A stretch of DNA of 41,718 nucleotides from an uncultured Opitutales bacterium (GCA_900548185.1 URJJ01000025.1:1-41718); one strand, 5' to 3'. Positions 16,352 through 25,911 are shown, numbered from the stretch's first letter. Notes: generated by a model from the sequence alone, not told the origin. Program-made: numbers and translations.

Positions 16352-18310
16352 ATGCAGGACGAACCGCTTTTCAGGCTAAATTCCAAGTTCCGGCCCTCCG
16401 GGGACCAGCCGCAGGCCATAGGCGCGCTGTGCGCGAGCATATCGTCCGGCGCGAAATACCAGACGCTTGTCGGCGTTACCGGATCCGGCAAGACCTTCAC
16501 CATGGCGAATGTCATAGCCGCTATGAACCGCCCCGCGCTCATAATTTCCCACAACAAGACCCTCGCCGCCCAGCTCTATGCCGAATTCAAGGAGTTCTTC
16601 CCGGACAACGCCGTCGAATATTTCGTAAGCTACTACGACTACTACCAGCCCGAGGCCTACATCCCGCAGACGGACACCTACATCGAAAAGGATTCCGCCA
16701 TAAACGACGAGATTGAAAAGCTGCGCATATCCGCCGCAAGCTCTCTCGTGAGCCGCCGCGACGTGATTGTGATTGCGTCGGTCTCCTGCATATACGGCCT
16801 CGGCTCCCCCGACGATTTCCGCGAGATGATGGTGCCCCTCAGGCCGGGGCTTGAAATGGAGCGTTCGGAGTTCGTCGAAAAGCTGGTGAAGATAAGGTAT
16901 TCGAGAAACGACGTCGCCTTCGAGCGCGGGGCCTTCCGCGTGCGCGGGGACACCGTAGACGTGTTTCCCGCGTACCTGGACACCGCCCTGCGCGTCGAGT
17001 TTTTCGGCGACGAGATAGACGCCGTAAAAAAGATGGACCCCCTTACCGGCGAGACCCTCGGCCGCCTCAAGCGCTTCGACCTCTACCCCGCGACGAGCTT
17101 CGTCACGCCGCGCGACAGGATAGAGGCGGCAATCCCCCTCATACGCGGCGAGATGGAGGAGCAGGTCGCCCGCTTCGAGTCGGAGGGAAGGCTGCTTGAG
17201 GCCCAGCGCATAAAGATGCGGACGCAGGAGGACATCGAGCTTTTGCAGGAGACGGGATTTTGCACCGGAATCGAGAACTATTCGCGCCAGATAGGCGGAA
17301 GGGCCCCGGGCTCGCGGCCGTGGTGCCTGCTCGACTTCTTCCCGAAAGACTCCCTGCTTTTCATCGACGAAAGCCACGTGACAGTCCCGCAGATACGCGG
17401 CATGTATCTGGGCGACAAGTCCCGCAAGGAGAGGCTCGTCCACTACGGCTTCCGCCTGCCCAGCGCCCTCGACAACCGCCCGCTCAAGCCCGGGGAGTTC
17501 GAGGCCCTGACCGGCCAGACCGTGTTCGTCTCCGCCACCCCCGCCGAATACGAGCTTTCGGTTTCCTCCGCCGTGGCCGAGCAGGTGATACGCCCTACGG
17601 GGCTTCTGGACCCCGAGATGCTGGTCCGGCCGATAAAGGGGCAGGTCGAGGACTGCATCTCGGAAATCAAGGCCGCCGCCTCCCGGGGCGAGCGCGTGTT
17701 TGTCACGGCGCTTACAAAGAGGATGAGCGAGCAGATAGCCGAATACCTGCGCGAAAGCGGCGTAAAGACCGAGTACCTCCACTCCGACATAGACGCCATC
17801 GAGCGCGTGGAGATTCTGCGGAGGCTGCGCAAGGGCAATTTCGACGCGCTCGTGGGGGTGAACCTCCTGCGCGAGGGCCTGGATGTTCCGGAGGTGTCGC
17901 TGGTGTGCATACTGGACGCCGACAAGGAGGGTTTTTTGAGGAGCGCCACGAGCCTCATACAGACGGCGGGGCGGGCGGCGCGCCACGTTTCGGGGCGCGT
18001 CATCCTTTACGCCGACGAAATGACGAAGTCGCTGCGCGAGGCGGTGGGCGTGTGCGAGCGGCGCAGGGCCGCCCAAAAGAGGTATAACGAGCTCCACGGC
18101 ATAACCCCGCGCGGCGTTTCAAAGCCCATAATGGACCCCCTCGTAGTCCAGGAGGAAAAGTCGTCGCCCGCCCCTGCGGGAGCGGACGAGGCGAGGGAGC
18201 TTGTTGCGGAGCTCCAGGGCGAAATGCTCGCGGCGGCGGAGCGGCTGGAATTCGAGCGGGCGGCCATGCTGCGCGACCAGATAAAGGCGCTCAAAAAAAA
18301 GTTCGGCTGA
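16352..18310 (+). CDS. uvrB: UvrABC system protein B
   Basis: UvrB is the damage-verifying helicase of nucleotide excision repair: it takes the lesion from UvrA and recruits UvrC. The 652-residue protein is complete. It has the Walker A motif GVTGSGKT (41-48), the beta-hairpin region with YYDYYQPEAYIP (about 93-104), the DEAD-type segment LLFIDESH, helicase motifs VGVNLLREGLDVPEV and QTAGRAARH, and a C-terminal UVR domain (about 615-652) that contacts UvrA/UvrC. It is divergent from trpS across a 162-bp gap. No clear terminator follows. Confidence 0.97.
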   Translation: MQDEPLFRLNSKFRPSGDQPQAIGALCASISSGAKYQTLVGVTGSGKTFTMANVIAAMNRPALIISHNKTLAAQLYAEFKEFFPDNAVEYFVSYYDYYQPEAYIPQTDTYIEKDSAINDEIEKLRISAASSLVSRRDVIVIASVSCIYGLGSPDDFREMMVPLRPGLEMERSEFVEKLVKIRYSRNDVAFERGAFRVRGDTVDVFPAYLDTALRVEFFGDEIDAVKKMDPLTGETLGRLKRFDLYPATSFVTPRDRIEAAIPLIRGEMEEQVARFESEGRLLEAQRIKMRTQEDIELLQETGFCTGIENYSRQIGGRAPGSRPWCLLDFFPKDSLLFIDESHVTVPQIRGMYLGDKSRKERLVHYGFRLPSALDNRPLKPGEFEALTGQTVFVSATPAEYELSVSSAVAEQVIRPTGLLDPEMLVRPIKGQVEDCISEIKAAASRGERVFVTALTKRMSEQIAEYLRESGVKTEYLHSDIDAIERVEILRRLRKGNFDALVGVNLLREGLDVPEVSLVCILDADKEGFLRSATSLIQTAGRAARHVSGRVILYADEMTKSLREAVGVCERRRAAQKRYNELHGITPRGVSKPIMDPLVVQEEKSSPAPAGADEARELVAELQGEMLAAAERLEFERAAMLRDQIKALKKKFG

Positions 18311-18571
18311 GCCGGGGTTCTGCGTTTGACGTTCTGATTTTTCCCGCAGCGCGGGGCGGCCCGGCCCCGGGGGAGGAACCCGGGCGGGGCCTCGCGGGGC
18401 GTGCGCGTCCGGGCGTTGCGGGCCTGCCGTGCGCGGCATGAGATTTTTGCCTCCGCCTCCCCCGGCGGATGCGGCCCGGATGCCGGAGCTTTTCCGTTTC
18501 CCCCCCTCGGCTGCGTCCGGACGCCGGGCTTCGTTTCGCTCCGGGTTTCTCAGCGCCCCTTCCTGGGCGCG
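18311..18571. other. Convergent intergenic region
   Basis: 261 bp between uvrB and a convergent membrane-protein gene. It is very GC-rich with several overlapping GC palindromes around 18360-18400, but no stem followed by a T tract on either strand. No gene was recognised. Confidence 0.5.
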
Positions 18572-19195
18572 TCAGGCCCGGACGGCGTTTTGCCCGGACT
18601 TCTCGCACATGGACGCGGCGGCCGCAAAGAGGCTGCAATAGCCCATGAGCTCGCAGCTCTCCTCGAAAAATTCCCCCTCTTTGAGCGGGATTTCATGCTC
18701 GAACAGGTATCCTGCCACAAGCAGGGCGCCGGCCGCCGCTATGAACCGCCCGTTGGAGGACTTCAAAAACTCAAGCGAGGCTTTCAGATACTTCCCGAAC
18801 CTTGCGGCGGCGAAAACCGCAATGGCGGCAAAGCCCGCAATCAGTACCGCGTGCCTCCCGGCTCCGTACAGCATGAATTCGGCGGCGGCGGGAAGGCCCA
18901 TCTTGTCAAAATCGACTTCGCGCAGTATGAAGGCGTATGCAAGGAGCGTGAAAAATACGGGAATAAGCGGCGCCGCCCCGTCCCCGGAGGGCGCTTTAAG
19001 CGAGCGCCATGACGCAGCGGCGAATGCCGCCAGGCAGAGGACGAGCACTGCGGACTGGAGGACTTCAAGTATACCGGATTCCGAATACACCGGCGAAGTC
19101 TTTCCGAAGGCGAACACCAGAACGGCGCTTGCGGCTATGGCCGCAGCCGACAGGGCGAATGCGGATATTATTTTGATTTTTGCGGATTTTTGCAT
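18572..19195 (-). CDS. Six-helix integral membrane protein of unknown function
   Basis: I do not recognise the family. The 207-residue protein has about six hydrophobic segments (near 10-30, 43-62, 75-92, 115-133, 149-165 and 182-196). Charged residues sit at helix edges in a pattern unlike random membrane sequence: ESGILE (39-44), LREVDFDKMG, GAGRH, FEHEIPLKEGEFFEE and SCELMGY. Such acidic and histidine clusters can bind metal or form an active site in a membrane enzyme, but nothing identifies one here. It is a single gene, convergent with uvrB, with no operon partner. Confidence 0.65.
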   Translation of the reverse strand: MQKSAKIKIISAFALSAAAIAASAVLVFAFGKTSPVYSESGILEVLQSAVLVLCLAAFAAASWRSLKAPSGDGAAPLIPVFFTLLAYAFILREVDFDKMGLPAAAEFMLYGAGRHAVLIAGFAAIAVFAAARFGKYLKASLEFLKSSNGRFIAAAGALLVAGYLFEHEIPLKEGEFFEESCELMGYCSLFAAAASMCEKSGQNAVRA

Positions 19196-19229
19196 GGAGT
19201 GCGCCTTGTTTTTTCAGGTTTTGTGCTGC

Positions 19230-19257
19230 AAAAAAAAGGCCCGGAGCGTGCCGGGCC
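19230..19257 (-). terminator. Terminator of the RND efflux operon
   Basis: GGCCCGG (19238-19244) and CCGGGCC (19251-19257) form a perfect seven-pair stem with a 6-nt loop. On the minus strand it is followed by eight T residues (complement of 19230-19237). It lies 36 bp past the stop of the outer-membrane channel gene. Confidence 0.93.
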
Positions 19258-19292
19258 CTTTCGTTTCAAATATGCGTTTTTTATGGAGCCGG

Positions 19293-20798
19293 TCAGCTCT
19301 GGCCGTCCCCTTCCCCTTCCAGGTTGGGCTTCTGCCCGCGCCCCTCGGGGGAGCCCCCGACCGCGCGGACGAGGGATATTACGGCCCTGAACTGGTCCGC
19401 CCTGAGGCGTATGCGCTCGCGCTCGTTGGTGAGGGCGAGGCGCTGGGCGTCGGTGTATTCAAAGTAGTCGATTGCGCCGCGGTCGAGCTTTTCGCGGGTG
19501 AGCTTTTCCACCATTTTGGCGGCCTTGGCGGCCTCCTCGGCGGCGGAGTACTCCTTCCTGAGGTTCTTTATGGAAGAGAGCGCGTTTTCGGTTTCGTATA
19601 TTGCGTTCAAAACGGCCGCCTTGTACTCTTCCGATATGCGCATGTGCTCGGCCAGGGCCATGTCGTACTGCGCCATGAGCATGCCGGCCTGGAATATGGG
19701 CATGTAGATTTTGGGGCTCACGCCCCAGGCGAGGGAGCCGGAATTTATGAGGGTGTCGACGTCGCCTGAGGCCAGGTCGAGCGACGAGGTTATCTGGACT
19801 GTCGGGAAGAATGCGGACTTCGCCGCCCCGATGCGGTAGTTTGCCGCGAACACCCTGCGCTCCGCCGCCGCTATGTCCGGGCGCCTTTCGAGGAGCTCGG
19901 ATGGTACGACGTGCGGGATTTTGGGAAGCGTCTCGGGTATGCGTGCGGCAGACGGGGCAAAGCGCGCCGGGATTGTCCCGGAGAGGTAGGCCAGGTAGTT
20001 CGAGGTGGAGTCGCGCGTGCCGACCACCGCCGCCATCTGGGCCTGCGCCTCAAAGTAGAGCTGCCGCGCGCGCATGAGGTCGAGCTCGGAGCTGTAATTG
20101 GCCTTGAGGCGCTCCTCCTCGATTTTCATCTGGGCCTCGCGCGTGCGCACGGTCTCCCCGAGAAGCTCGATTTCGGAATTGTACTGGAGTATCGAAAAGT
20201 ACGCGGCCGCGGCTTCCGCCTCTATCATGAGCATTGTGTTCTCGTAGGCGGCAAACAGGGCCTGCGCCTCGGCGGTGTCGGATGCCAGGAGGGCCTGCAC
20301 CCTGCCGAAGAAGTCGAGGTCCCACGTCAGGCCGAGCCCTATGCGGTAGTCCTCGTAGGTTCCTCGGTAGGAGGTTTCGTTCTTCGAGGTGCCTGTCTTT
20401 GTCCAGCTCGCGTTGGCGTTCGCCCACGGGTATAGCTCCGACTCCGTCATGCGGGCCTGCTGGCGCGCCCTTTCAACCGTGTAAAACGCCGACTTGAGGT
20501 CGGGGTTGTTGGCGCGGCAGGCCTCCATTATGGCGTTGAGGGCGGGGTCGGAGAATATTTCCCACCATTTGCCCTTGGGGAGGTCGTCGGAGGGGGCCGC
20601 AGTCTTCCAGAGGCCTTCTGCGTACTTGAAGTCCTTCATGGCGTCGGCCTTTGCGTTGAGCGGGGTTTCGGGCACCTCGTAGTCGGGCTCCATAGTGCAT
20701 GCGCCCACCAGCGACGCCGCGGCTGCGGCGAGGGCCGCGCGCGCAATTCCGAGCGCCGCCTTCCCGCGCACTGTCTTTTTTTCAAACTTTTCCATCAT
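19293..20798 (-). CDS. RND efflux outer-membrane channel lipoprotein (OprM/NodT type)
   Basis: This is the outer-membrane channel of a tripartite drug-efflux pump. The 501-residue protein has a lipoprotein signal ending in the lipobox SLVGAC (acylated Cys34), then two outer-membrane-factor repeats rich in long helices, including ELYPWANANASWTK, LTWDLDFFGRV, LLERRPDIAAAERRV and YRIGAAKSAFFPTV. These motifs are typical of the OprM/CusC family. It is the last gene of the operon, 73 bp after the pump gene, with a strong hairpin in that gap. A start two codons apart (MM) cannot be resolved. Confidence 0.93.
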   Translation of the reverse strand: MMEKFEKKTVRGKAALGIARAALAAAAASLVGACTMEPDYEVPETPLNAKADAMKDFKYAEGLWKTAAPSDDLPKGKWWEIFSDPALNAIMEACRANNPDLKSAFYTVERARQQARMTESELYPWANANASWTKTGTSKNETSYRGTYEDYRIGLGLTWDLDFFGRVQALLASDTAEAQALFAAYENTMLMIEAEAAAAYFSILQYNSEIELLGETVRTREAQMKIEEERLKANYSSELDLMRARQLYFEAQAQMAAVVGTRDSTSNYLAYLSGTIPARFAPSAARIPETLPKIPHVVPSELLERRPDIAAAERRVFAANYRIGAAKSAFFPTVQITSSLDLASGDVDTLINSGSLAWGVSPKIYMPIFQAGMLMAQYDMALAEHMRISEEYKAAVLNAIYETENALSSIKNLRKEYSAAEEAAKAAKMVEKLTREKLDRGAIDYFEYTDAQRLALTNERERIRLRADQFRAVISLVRAVGGSPEGRGQKPNLEGEGDGQS

Positions 20799-20831
20799 AA
20801 ATAAAAAACTCGCAGTTAAAAATTGAAAACG

Positions 20832-20860
20832 GCCGCCCCGCGGAAATCCCGCAGGGCGGC
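20832..20860 (-). terminator. Hairpin between pump and outer-membrane channel genes (possible partial terminator)
   Basis: Arms at 20832-20843 and 20849-20860 form a stem of about 12 pairs (one G-U on the minus-strand RNA) around a 5-nt loop. After it, on the minus strand, come CG, four T residues, CAA and five T residues. The broken T tract suggests only partial termination, or an RNA-stability element that sets the ratio of pump to channel. Confidence 0.6.
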
Positions 20861-20871
20861 GCAGGGGCGCG

Positions 20872-23800
20872 TCAGGCCCGCCCGCCGTCCTCCAGCCTGG
20901 GCTTGCCGAACATGCGCCTTATCGAATAGTAGAACACCGGGGTGAACATGCACCCGAACACCGTCACGCCTATCATTCCGAAGAAGACCGACGTTCCGAG
21001 CGCCTGCCTCAGCTCCGAGCCTGCGCCCGTTGCAAACGCGAGCGGAACCACGCCGAGGATGAAGGCGAGCGAAGTCATGAGAATGGGTCTCAGCCTGTTC
21101 TGCGAGGCGTGCGTGACGCTCGAGACCAGCTCCTCGCCCTTCATCTCGCGCTGGTGGGCGAACTCGACAATCAAAATGGCGTTCTTGCAGGCGAGGCCTA
21201 TCAGCACGACGAACCCTATCTGGGTCATGATGTTGTTGTCCATGCCCCTGAAGTGGACGCCCATGATTGCAAACAAGAGCACAAGCGGCACCACAAGCAC
21301 CACCGCAAGCGGCAGCGTCACGCTCTCGTACAGGGCGGCCAGAATGAGGAACACGAACACCACGCACATGGCAAACACCACCATCGCAGTGTTGCCGGTG
21401 AGCTTCTCCTGGTAGGCGATGTCGGTCCATTCGATGCCCATGCCGTGCGGCAGCTCGCGCGCGGCCAGCTCCTCTATTGCCGTTATGGCCTGGCCCGTGC
21501 TGTACCCCGGGGCGAGGTTGCCCTGGATTTCGGCGGCGGGGTAGAGGTTGTAGCGCATTGTAACGTCCGGCCCGATTATGCGGCGGATGTTGGCGACGGA
21601 GCCGAGGGGCACGTTAACGCCCTCGGAATTTGGGACGTATATGTTGTAGATGTCCTTTATGTCCTTGCGCGAGCTGCCCTCGGCCTGCGCCACGACGCGG
21701 TACACGCGGCCGATGATGTTGAAGTCGTTGACGTAAACCGAGCCCAGGTTGAACTGGAGGGCGTTGAATATCGACGAAATCGGTACGTTAAGCATCTGCG
21801 CGCGGTCGCGGTCTATGTCCGCGTAAAGCTGCGGGTTGGATACGCGGTAGGTGGTGAAGGCGACGGATACGGGGTCCAGCTCGGAAGTGGCCTTGGAGGC
21901 CATGAGGCGCGTGTATTCCTGTATCTTGTCGAGGCCAAGGTTCATCCTGTCCTCAACGTAGAACTTGAAGTCGCCGCCGGTGCCCAGCCCGTTTACAGGC
22001 GGGGGCGCCAGCACGAACGAAACGGCCTCGGGTATCTCCTTGGAGAGTATCGCGTTTGCCTGCATCAGTATCTTCGCGGCGCTTGCGCCCTTCTTCTGGC
22101 GCAAAGCCTGGTCCTCCAGGGTGAGGAACACCGCGCCGCAGTTCGAGGAGCGCGCGTGCGTGGCCCCGTTCAGGCCCGCCACTGCGATGGTGAACTTCAC
22201 GCCGTCTATCCCGTTCATGAGTTCCGCCGCGCGGCGCACCACCTTCTGGGTGCGGTCGAAGGAGGCCCCGTCGGGGAGCTGTATCGCGGAGAACAGGTAG
22301 CCGGTGTCCTGCTTGGGGATGAAGCCCTTTGGCGTGTTCTGGAAGAACCACACCGTGCCGGCCAGCAGGCCGCCGTAAACTATGAACACGATGACAGCCA
22401 GGCGCGTCAGGCGCGCGACCAGGCTGCCGTATGCCGACGCTATCCGGTTGAATACGGCGTTAAAGCCCCTGAAAAACCATCCGAAAATGCCGTCCCATAT
22501 GCGCGTGAAAAGGTCCTTCTTTTCATGCTCGTCCTTGAGGAACAGGGCGCAGAGGGCGGGGGAGAGCGTCAGGGAAACTATGCCGGAAAATATGGTGGAC
22601 GCCGCTATGGTCATTGCGAACTGGCGGTAGAACTGGCCGGATATGCCCTCTATGAAGGCCGTCGGCACGAACACGGCGCTGAGCACCAGCACTATGGCTA
22701 TCAGTGCGCCCTGGACCTGCGTCATCGCCTTCTTTGTGGCCTCGCGCACGGGCAGGCCGTCGCGCATGTTGCGCTCCACGTTCTCCACGACGACGATTGC
22801 GTCGTCAACCACGATGCCAATCGCAAGCACCAGGCCGAAGAGGCTGAGGTTGTTCAGGGAAAATCCGAAGGCGTACATCATTGCGAACGTGCCTATGAGC
22901 GAAACCGGTATCGCAAACAGCGGGATGACTGCGGCTCGCCAGTTCTGGAGGAACACCATGACGACGAATACGACGAGGATTATGGCCTCGAATATCGTGT
23001 GGTAGACAGCATTGATGGACTCGGAAATGTATTCGGTCATGTCGAGGCCAATCGTGTAGTCGACGCCCTGCGGGAAGTCCTTTTTCATGAGCTCAAGCTC
23101 GGCGCGGATGCGCTTTGCCGTGTCGACTGCGTTGGAGCCGGGGAGCTGGTAGGCGGCGAGCGCGATGGAGTCCGAGTTGTTCAGGTAGGACTCGTCCGAA
23201 TAGGTGTAGGCGCCTAACTCTATGCGGGCTATGTCCTTGAGCCTTATCACCTTGCGGTCCGGCATGTACTTTACGATAATGTTGCCGAACTGGTCTTCCG
23301 AAGAGAGCCTGCCCTGCGCGTTTATGATTAGCTCGTACGCCGCGCCGGTCTCCATCGGCGGCTGGTTGAGCTTGCCTGCCGCCACCTGCTTGTTCTGCTC
23401 GCGCAGCGCGGCCACGACCTGGTCGGGGGTGAGCTTGAAGAAGTTCAGGCGGTCCGGGTCCATCCAGATGCGCATGCTGTACTCCTTGGAGCCGAAGATG
23501 TTGAACTCGCCGACGCCCTCGACGCGCGCGAGGCGGTCCTTCATCTGCGTTATCGCGTAGTTTGTCAGGTAGAGCTTGTCGCGGCTGCCGTCGGGCGAGA
23601 TGAGGTTCGCAAACAGAATCATGTCCGGCGAGCGCTTGTTGACGGTTACGCCTATGTTGCGCACCTCCTCGGGAAGGCGGGGCTCGGCGCGGTTTACCCT
23701 GTTTTGGACGAGAATCTGGCTCTTGTCCACATCGGCGCCGGTCTTGAATGTGACGGTTATCGAAAGGGAGCCGTCTGAGGAGCACTGGCTCTGCATGTAG

Positions 23801-24033
23801 AGCATGTCCTCGACGCCGTTAATCTCCTGCTCGATGGGGGCCGCGACGGTGTCCATGATGACTTCCGGCGAGGCGCCCGGATAGTTTGCGGAAACGACCA
23901 CCGACGGCGGCACGATTTCCGGGTACTGGGTGACGGGCAGCCTGAAGTATCCGACCGCGCCGACCAGCACTATTATGATTGATATGACTGACGCGAAAAT
24001 CGGCCGGTCAATGAAAAAATGCGAGAACTTCAT
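20872..24033 (-). CDS. RND multidrug efflux pump, inner-membrane transporter (AcrB/MexB type)
   Basis: This is the proton-driven inner-membrane pump of the tripartite system. The 1053-residue protein has the normal AcrB length and order: TM1 at about 10-28, a first porter domain, TM2-6, TM7, a second porter domain and TM8-12. The proton-relay acids lie in GIVVDDAIVVVENVERNM in TM4, and the relay lysine in GLACKNAILIVEFA in TM10. The N-terminus MKFSHFFIDRPIFASVISI is typical of the hydrophobe/amphiphile efflux subfamily. The 15-bp gap to the membrane-fusion gene upstream shows cotranscription. The substrate cannot be read from the sequence. Confidence 0.96.
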   Translation of the reverse strand: MKFSHFFIDRPIFASVISIIIVLVGAVGYFRLPVTQYPEIVPPSVVVSANYPGASPEVIMDTVAAPIEQEINGVEDMLYMQSQCSSDGSLSITVTFKTGADVDKSQILVQNRVNRAEPRLPEEVRNIGVTVNKRSPDMILFANLISPDGSRDKLYLTNYAITQMKDRLARVEGVGEFNIFGSKEYSMRIWMDPDRLNFFKLTPDQVVAALREQNKQVAAGKLNQPPMETGAAYELIINAQGRLSSEDQFGNIIVKYMPDRKVIRLKDIARIELGAYTYSDESYLNNSDSIALAAYQLPGSNAVDTAKRIRAELELMKKDFPQGVDYTIGLDMTEYISESINAVYHTIFEAIILVVFVVMVFLQNWRAAVIPLFAIPVSLIGTFAMMYAFGFSLNNLSLFGLVLAIGIVVDDAIVVVENVERNMRDGLPVREATKKAMTQVQGALIAIVLVLSAVFVPTAFIEGISGQFYRQFAMTIAASTIFSGIVSLTLSPALCALFLKDEHEKKDLFTRIWDGIFGWFFRGFNAVFNRIASAYGSLVARLTRLAVIVFIVYGGLLAGTVWFFQNTPKGFIPKQDTGYLFSAIQLPDGASFDRTQKVVRRAAELMNGIDGVKFTIAVAGLNGATHARSSNCGAVFLTLEDQALRQKKGASAAKILMQANAILSKEIPEAVSFVLAPPPVNGLGTGGDFKFYVEDRMNLGLDKIQEYTRLMASKATSELDPVSVAFTTYRVSNPQLYADIDRDRAQMLNVPISSIFNALQFNLGSVYVNDFNIIGRVYRVVAQAEGSSRKDIKDIYNIYVPNSEGVNVPLGSVANIRRIIGPDVTMRYNLYPAAEIQGNLAPGYSTGQAITAIEELAARELPHGMGIEWTDIAYQEKLTGNTAMVVFAMCVVFVFLILAALYESVTLPLAVVLVVPLVLLFAIMGVHFRGMDNNIMTQIGFVVLIGLACKNAILIVEFAHQREMKGEELVSSVTHASQNRLRPILMTSLAFILGVVPLAFATGAGSELRQALGTSVFFGMIGVTVFGCMFTPVFYYSIRRMFGKPRLEDGGRA

Positions 24034-24048
24034 GTTTGTCTAACCCGT

Positions 24049-25230
24049 TTACTTTTGGGCGGAACCGGCGGCCGCCTCCGGGGCCGGAGCGGGGCTCTGG
24101 CCCTTTTCAACCGGCGTCACGACCGTTCCGGGAACCGCGCGCTGGATGCCGTTTACCACGATTCTTTCGTTCCCGTTGAGTCCCTTTTCGACGACCTGCA
24201 TGTTCCCGTGCAGCTCGCCGGGAATCACGGGCACGGAAACGACCTTGTTGTTGTCGCCCACCACCAGCACGTAGCGGCTCACGAGGTCTGTGCCTATCGC
24301 GGCCTCCGGGACGAGCAGCTTTTCAGTCGGCTCCTGACTCTTTAAGAAGACCTTGCCCATTATGCCGGGGATTATCATGTCGTCGTCGTTTTTAAATTCG
24401 GCGCGCAGCTCGAAATTTCCTGTGTCGGTGTTGTTTGAGACGTATGTGAGCATGCCCTCGTGCGAGGGGGAGGTCTCGTCCAGAAGCTGCATCCTGACCG
24501 TGGGGCCCGTGTGCTTTTCCCTGTCGATTTTCTTGAACAGGCCGCTTCTGTTGTAGCGGAGCACGTCGCGCTCGCTTATGAAAAAGTCTGCGTAAACGAT
24601 GTCGCGGGATACGATGGAGGCAAGCGGCGTTCCGGTGCCCGCCGTGACGAGGTTGCCTGCGTCGATTTCGCGCTTTGACATGTAGCCGGATACGGGGGCC
24701 TTTATCGTGGTGAATTCGAGGTTCAGTTGGGCCTCCCTGAGCTTTGCCTGGGCGCTCATGAGCATGGCTTCCGCCGCCAGAAGCTCGCATTTGCGCGTCT
24801 CCAGAAGCTCGACGGATATGGCGTTTGTCTTTATCAGCTCCTCGGCCCTGGCGAGGTTGCTCTTCGCGAGCACTATGCGGCTTTCGCACTCCTTTATGGA
24901 AGCCTCGCACTCCTTGACCACCGCCTCAAACGGGCGCGGGTCTATTATGAACAGGGGCTGGCCCTCCTTGACGTATTCGCCGTCCTTGAAAAGCCTCTTT
25001 TCGAGGTATCCGCTGACGCGGGCGTGTATCTGCACGACGTTTTCGCCGAAGAACCTTGCCGTGTACTGGTCCCAGACCTCCACCATCCTCTTTTGGGGAA
25101 GGGCCACTTCCACAACGGGCGCCCCGCCCTTTGCGGGCTGGGCGGTGTCGGTTTTTGCGCAGCCCGAAAAGAGGGCTGCGGCCGCCAGGACGGCAGTTTG
25201 TGCGAATGAGATTTTGTTCATCGTAGTCAT
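24049..25230 (-). CDS. RND efflux membrane-fusion (periplasmic adaptor) lipoprotein, AcrA type
   Basis: The adaptor links the inner-membrane pump to the outer-membrane channel. The 393-residue protein has a lipoprotein signal with lipobox ALFSGC (Cys24 if the first ATG is used). It then has the lipoyl half-motifs (QIHARVSGYLEKRLFKDGEYVKEG and TIKAPVSGYMSKREIDAGN regions), a helical hairpin between them (about 100-160), and beta-barrel and membrane-proximal domains. The first ATG is 1 bp after the tetR stop; a second ATG three codons on (MNKISF) is an equally good start. The C-terminal tail is Pro/Ala-rich. Confidence 0.94.
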   Translation of the reverse strand: MTTMNKISFAQTAVLAAAALFSGCAKTDTAQPAKGGAPVVEVALPQKRMVEVWDQYTARFFGENVVQIHARVSGYLEKRLFKDGEYVKEGQPLFIIDPRPFEAVVKECEASIKECESRIVLAKSNLARAEELIKTNAISVELLETRKCELLAAEAMLMSAQAKLREAQLNLEFTTIKAPVSGYMSKREIDAGNLVTAGTGTPLASIVSRDIVYADFFISERDVLRYNRSGLFKKIDREKHTGPTVRMQLLDETSPSHEGMLTYVSNNTDTGNFELRAEFKNDDDMIIPGIMGKVFLKSQEPTEKLLVPEAAIGTDLVSRYVLVVGDNNKVVSVPVIPGELHGNMQVVEKGLNGNERIVVNGIQRAVPGTVVTPVEKGQSPAPAPEAAAGSAQK

Positions 25231-25231
25231 T

Positions 25232-25909
25232 TTATTTCAAAATTTTGTCAACGTTTTCGGATATGAGCTCGCCGAACATTTCCACGTCGGAATCGTCCAG
25301 GCGCTCCCTGCCGTTGAGGATTAAAAATGCGGTTTTGCAGGATGTGAGGGCGGTGTTCATCGCTATGAGCGAAATCGCCATGAGGGAGAGCTTTACAGGC
25401 GTAAGTTTTCGGCCCGTCGCCACATCGATGAGGGCTATGAACGCCTCGTGCATGGGTTTGAAGCCGCCGCTGAAAACTATGTTGAAAGCCTCGGTGGGGA
25501 AGGCTTCCTCGCGGCGTATCATAAGGTGGAAGTTTTTGAAATTTGGGTCGTTATAGATGCAGTGGTGGAGCAGCAGGAATTTTTTTATGAGCCTTCTTGC
25601 CTCATCGGGGCGGCGGTTTTCGGATTTTAAAAAGGCGTCGATTTCCGCATATATCGGGGTGAATTTCTCCTCGAATTTGGAGACGATTATCTTTATGATA
25701 TTAAGATACATCTCCCTCTTGCCGCCGAAGTGGTAGTTTATCGCGGCGTGGTTTACGCCGGCTTTCTTTGCGATTTCGCGGGTTCTTGCGCCGTCGACGG
25801 AGCGCAGGGCAAACTCTTCCAGCGCCGCCTCTATTATGGCGCGCCTGGTCTGTCCGGCGCATTGCGGCTTCTGGACGGCATCCTGAAAGTCTTTTCCTGA
25901 TTGAACCAT
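25232..25909 (-). CDS. TetR-family repressor of the efflux operon (CecR/YbiH-like)
   Basis: The 225-residue protein has a TetR helix-turn-helix at about 22-66 (TRRAIIEAALEEFA, then REIAKKAGVNHAAINYHF). Its C-terminal half (HCIYNDPNFKNFHLMIRREE, PTEAFNIVF) resembles the DUF1956/CecR ligand-binding domain. It is the first gene of tetR-MFP-RND-OMF and ends 1 bp before the adaptor gene, so it probably represses its own operon. A perfect palindrome lies 2 bp upstream of the chosen ATG (25909). The frame continues 61 codons upstream through the operator, but that extension is unlike TetR proteins and is rejected. Confidence 0.9.
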   Translation of the reverse strand: MVQSGKDFQDAVQKPQCAGQTRRAIIEAALEEFALRSVDGARTREIAKKAGVNHAAINYHFGGKREMYLNIIKIIVSKFEEKFTPIYAEIDAFLKSENRRPDEARRLIKKFLLLHHCIYNDPNFKNFHLMIRREEAFPTEAFNIVFSGGFKPMHEAFIALIDVATGRKLTPVKLSLMAISLIAMNTALTSCKTAFLILNGRERLDDSDVEMFGELISENVDKILK

Positions 25910-25911
25910 TT

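Noticed and set aside
16376..18097. 573-codon open frame opposite uvrB
   Set aside because: Antisense shadow; uvrB is intact with all motifs on the other strand.
21109..23217. 702-codon open frame on the plus strand, opposite the RND pump gene
   Set aside because: High-GC antisense shadow of the AcrB-type gene. The product is His/Val/Gly-rich without any domain, while the minus-strand protein has every RND motif.
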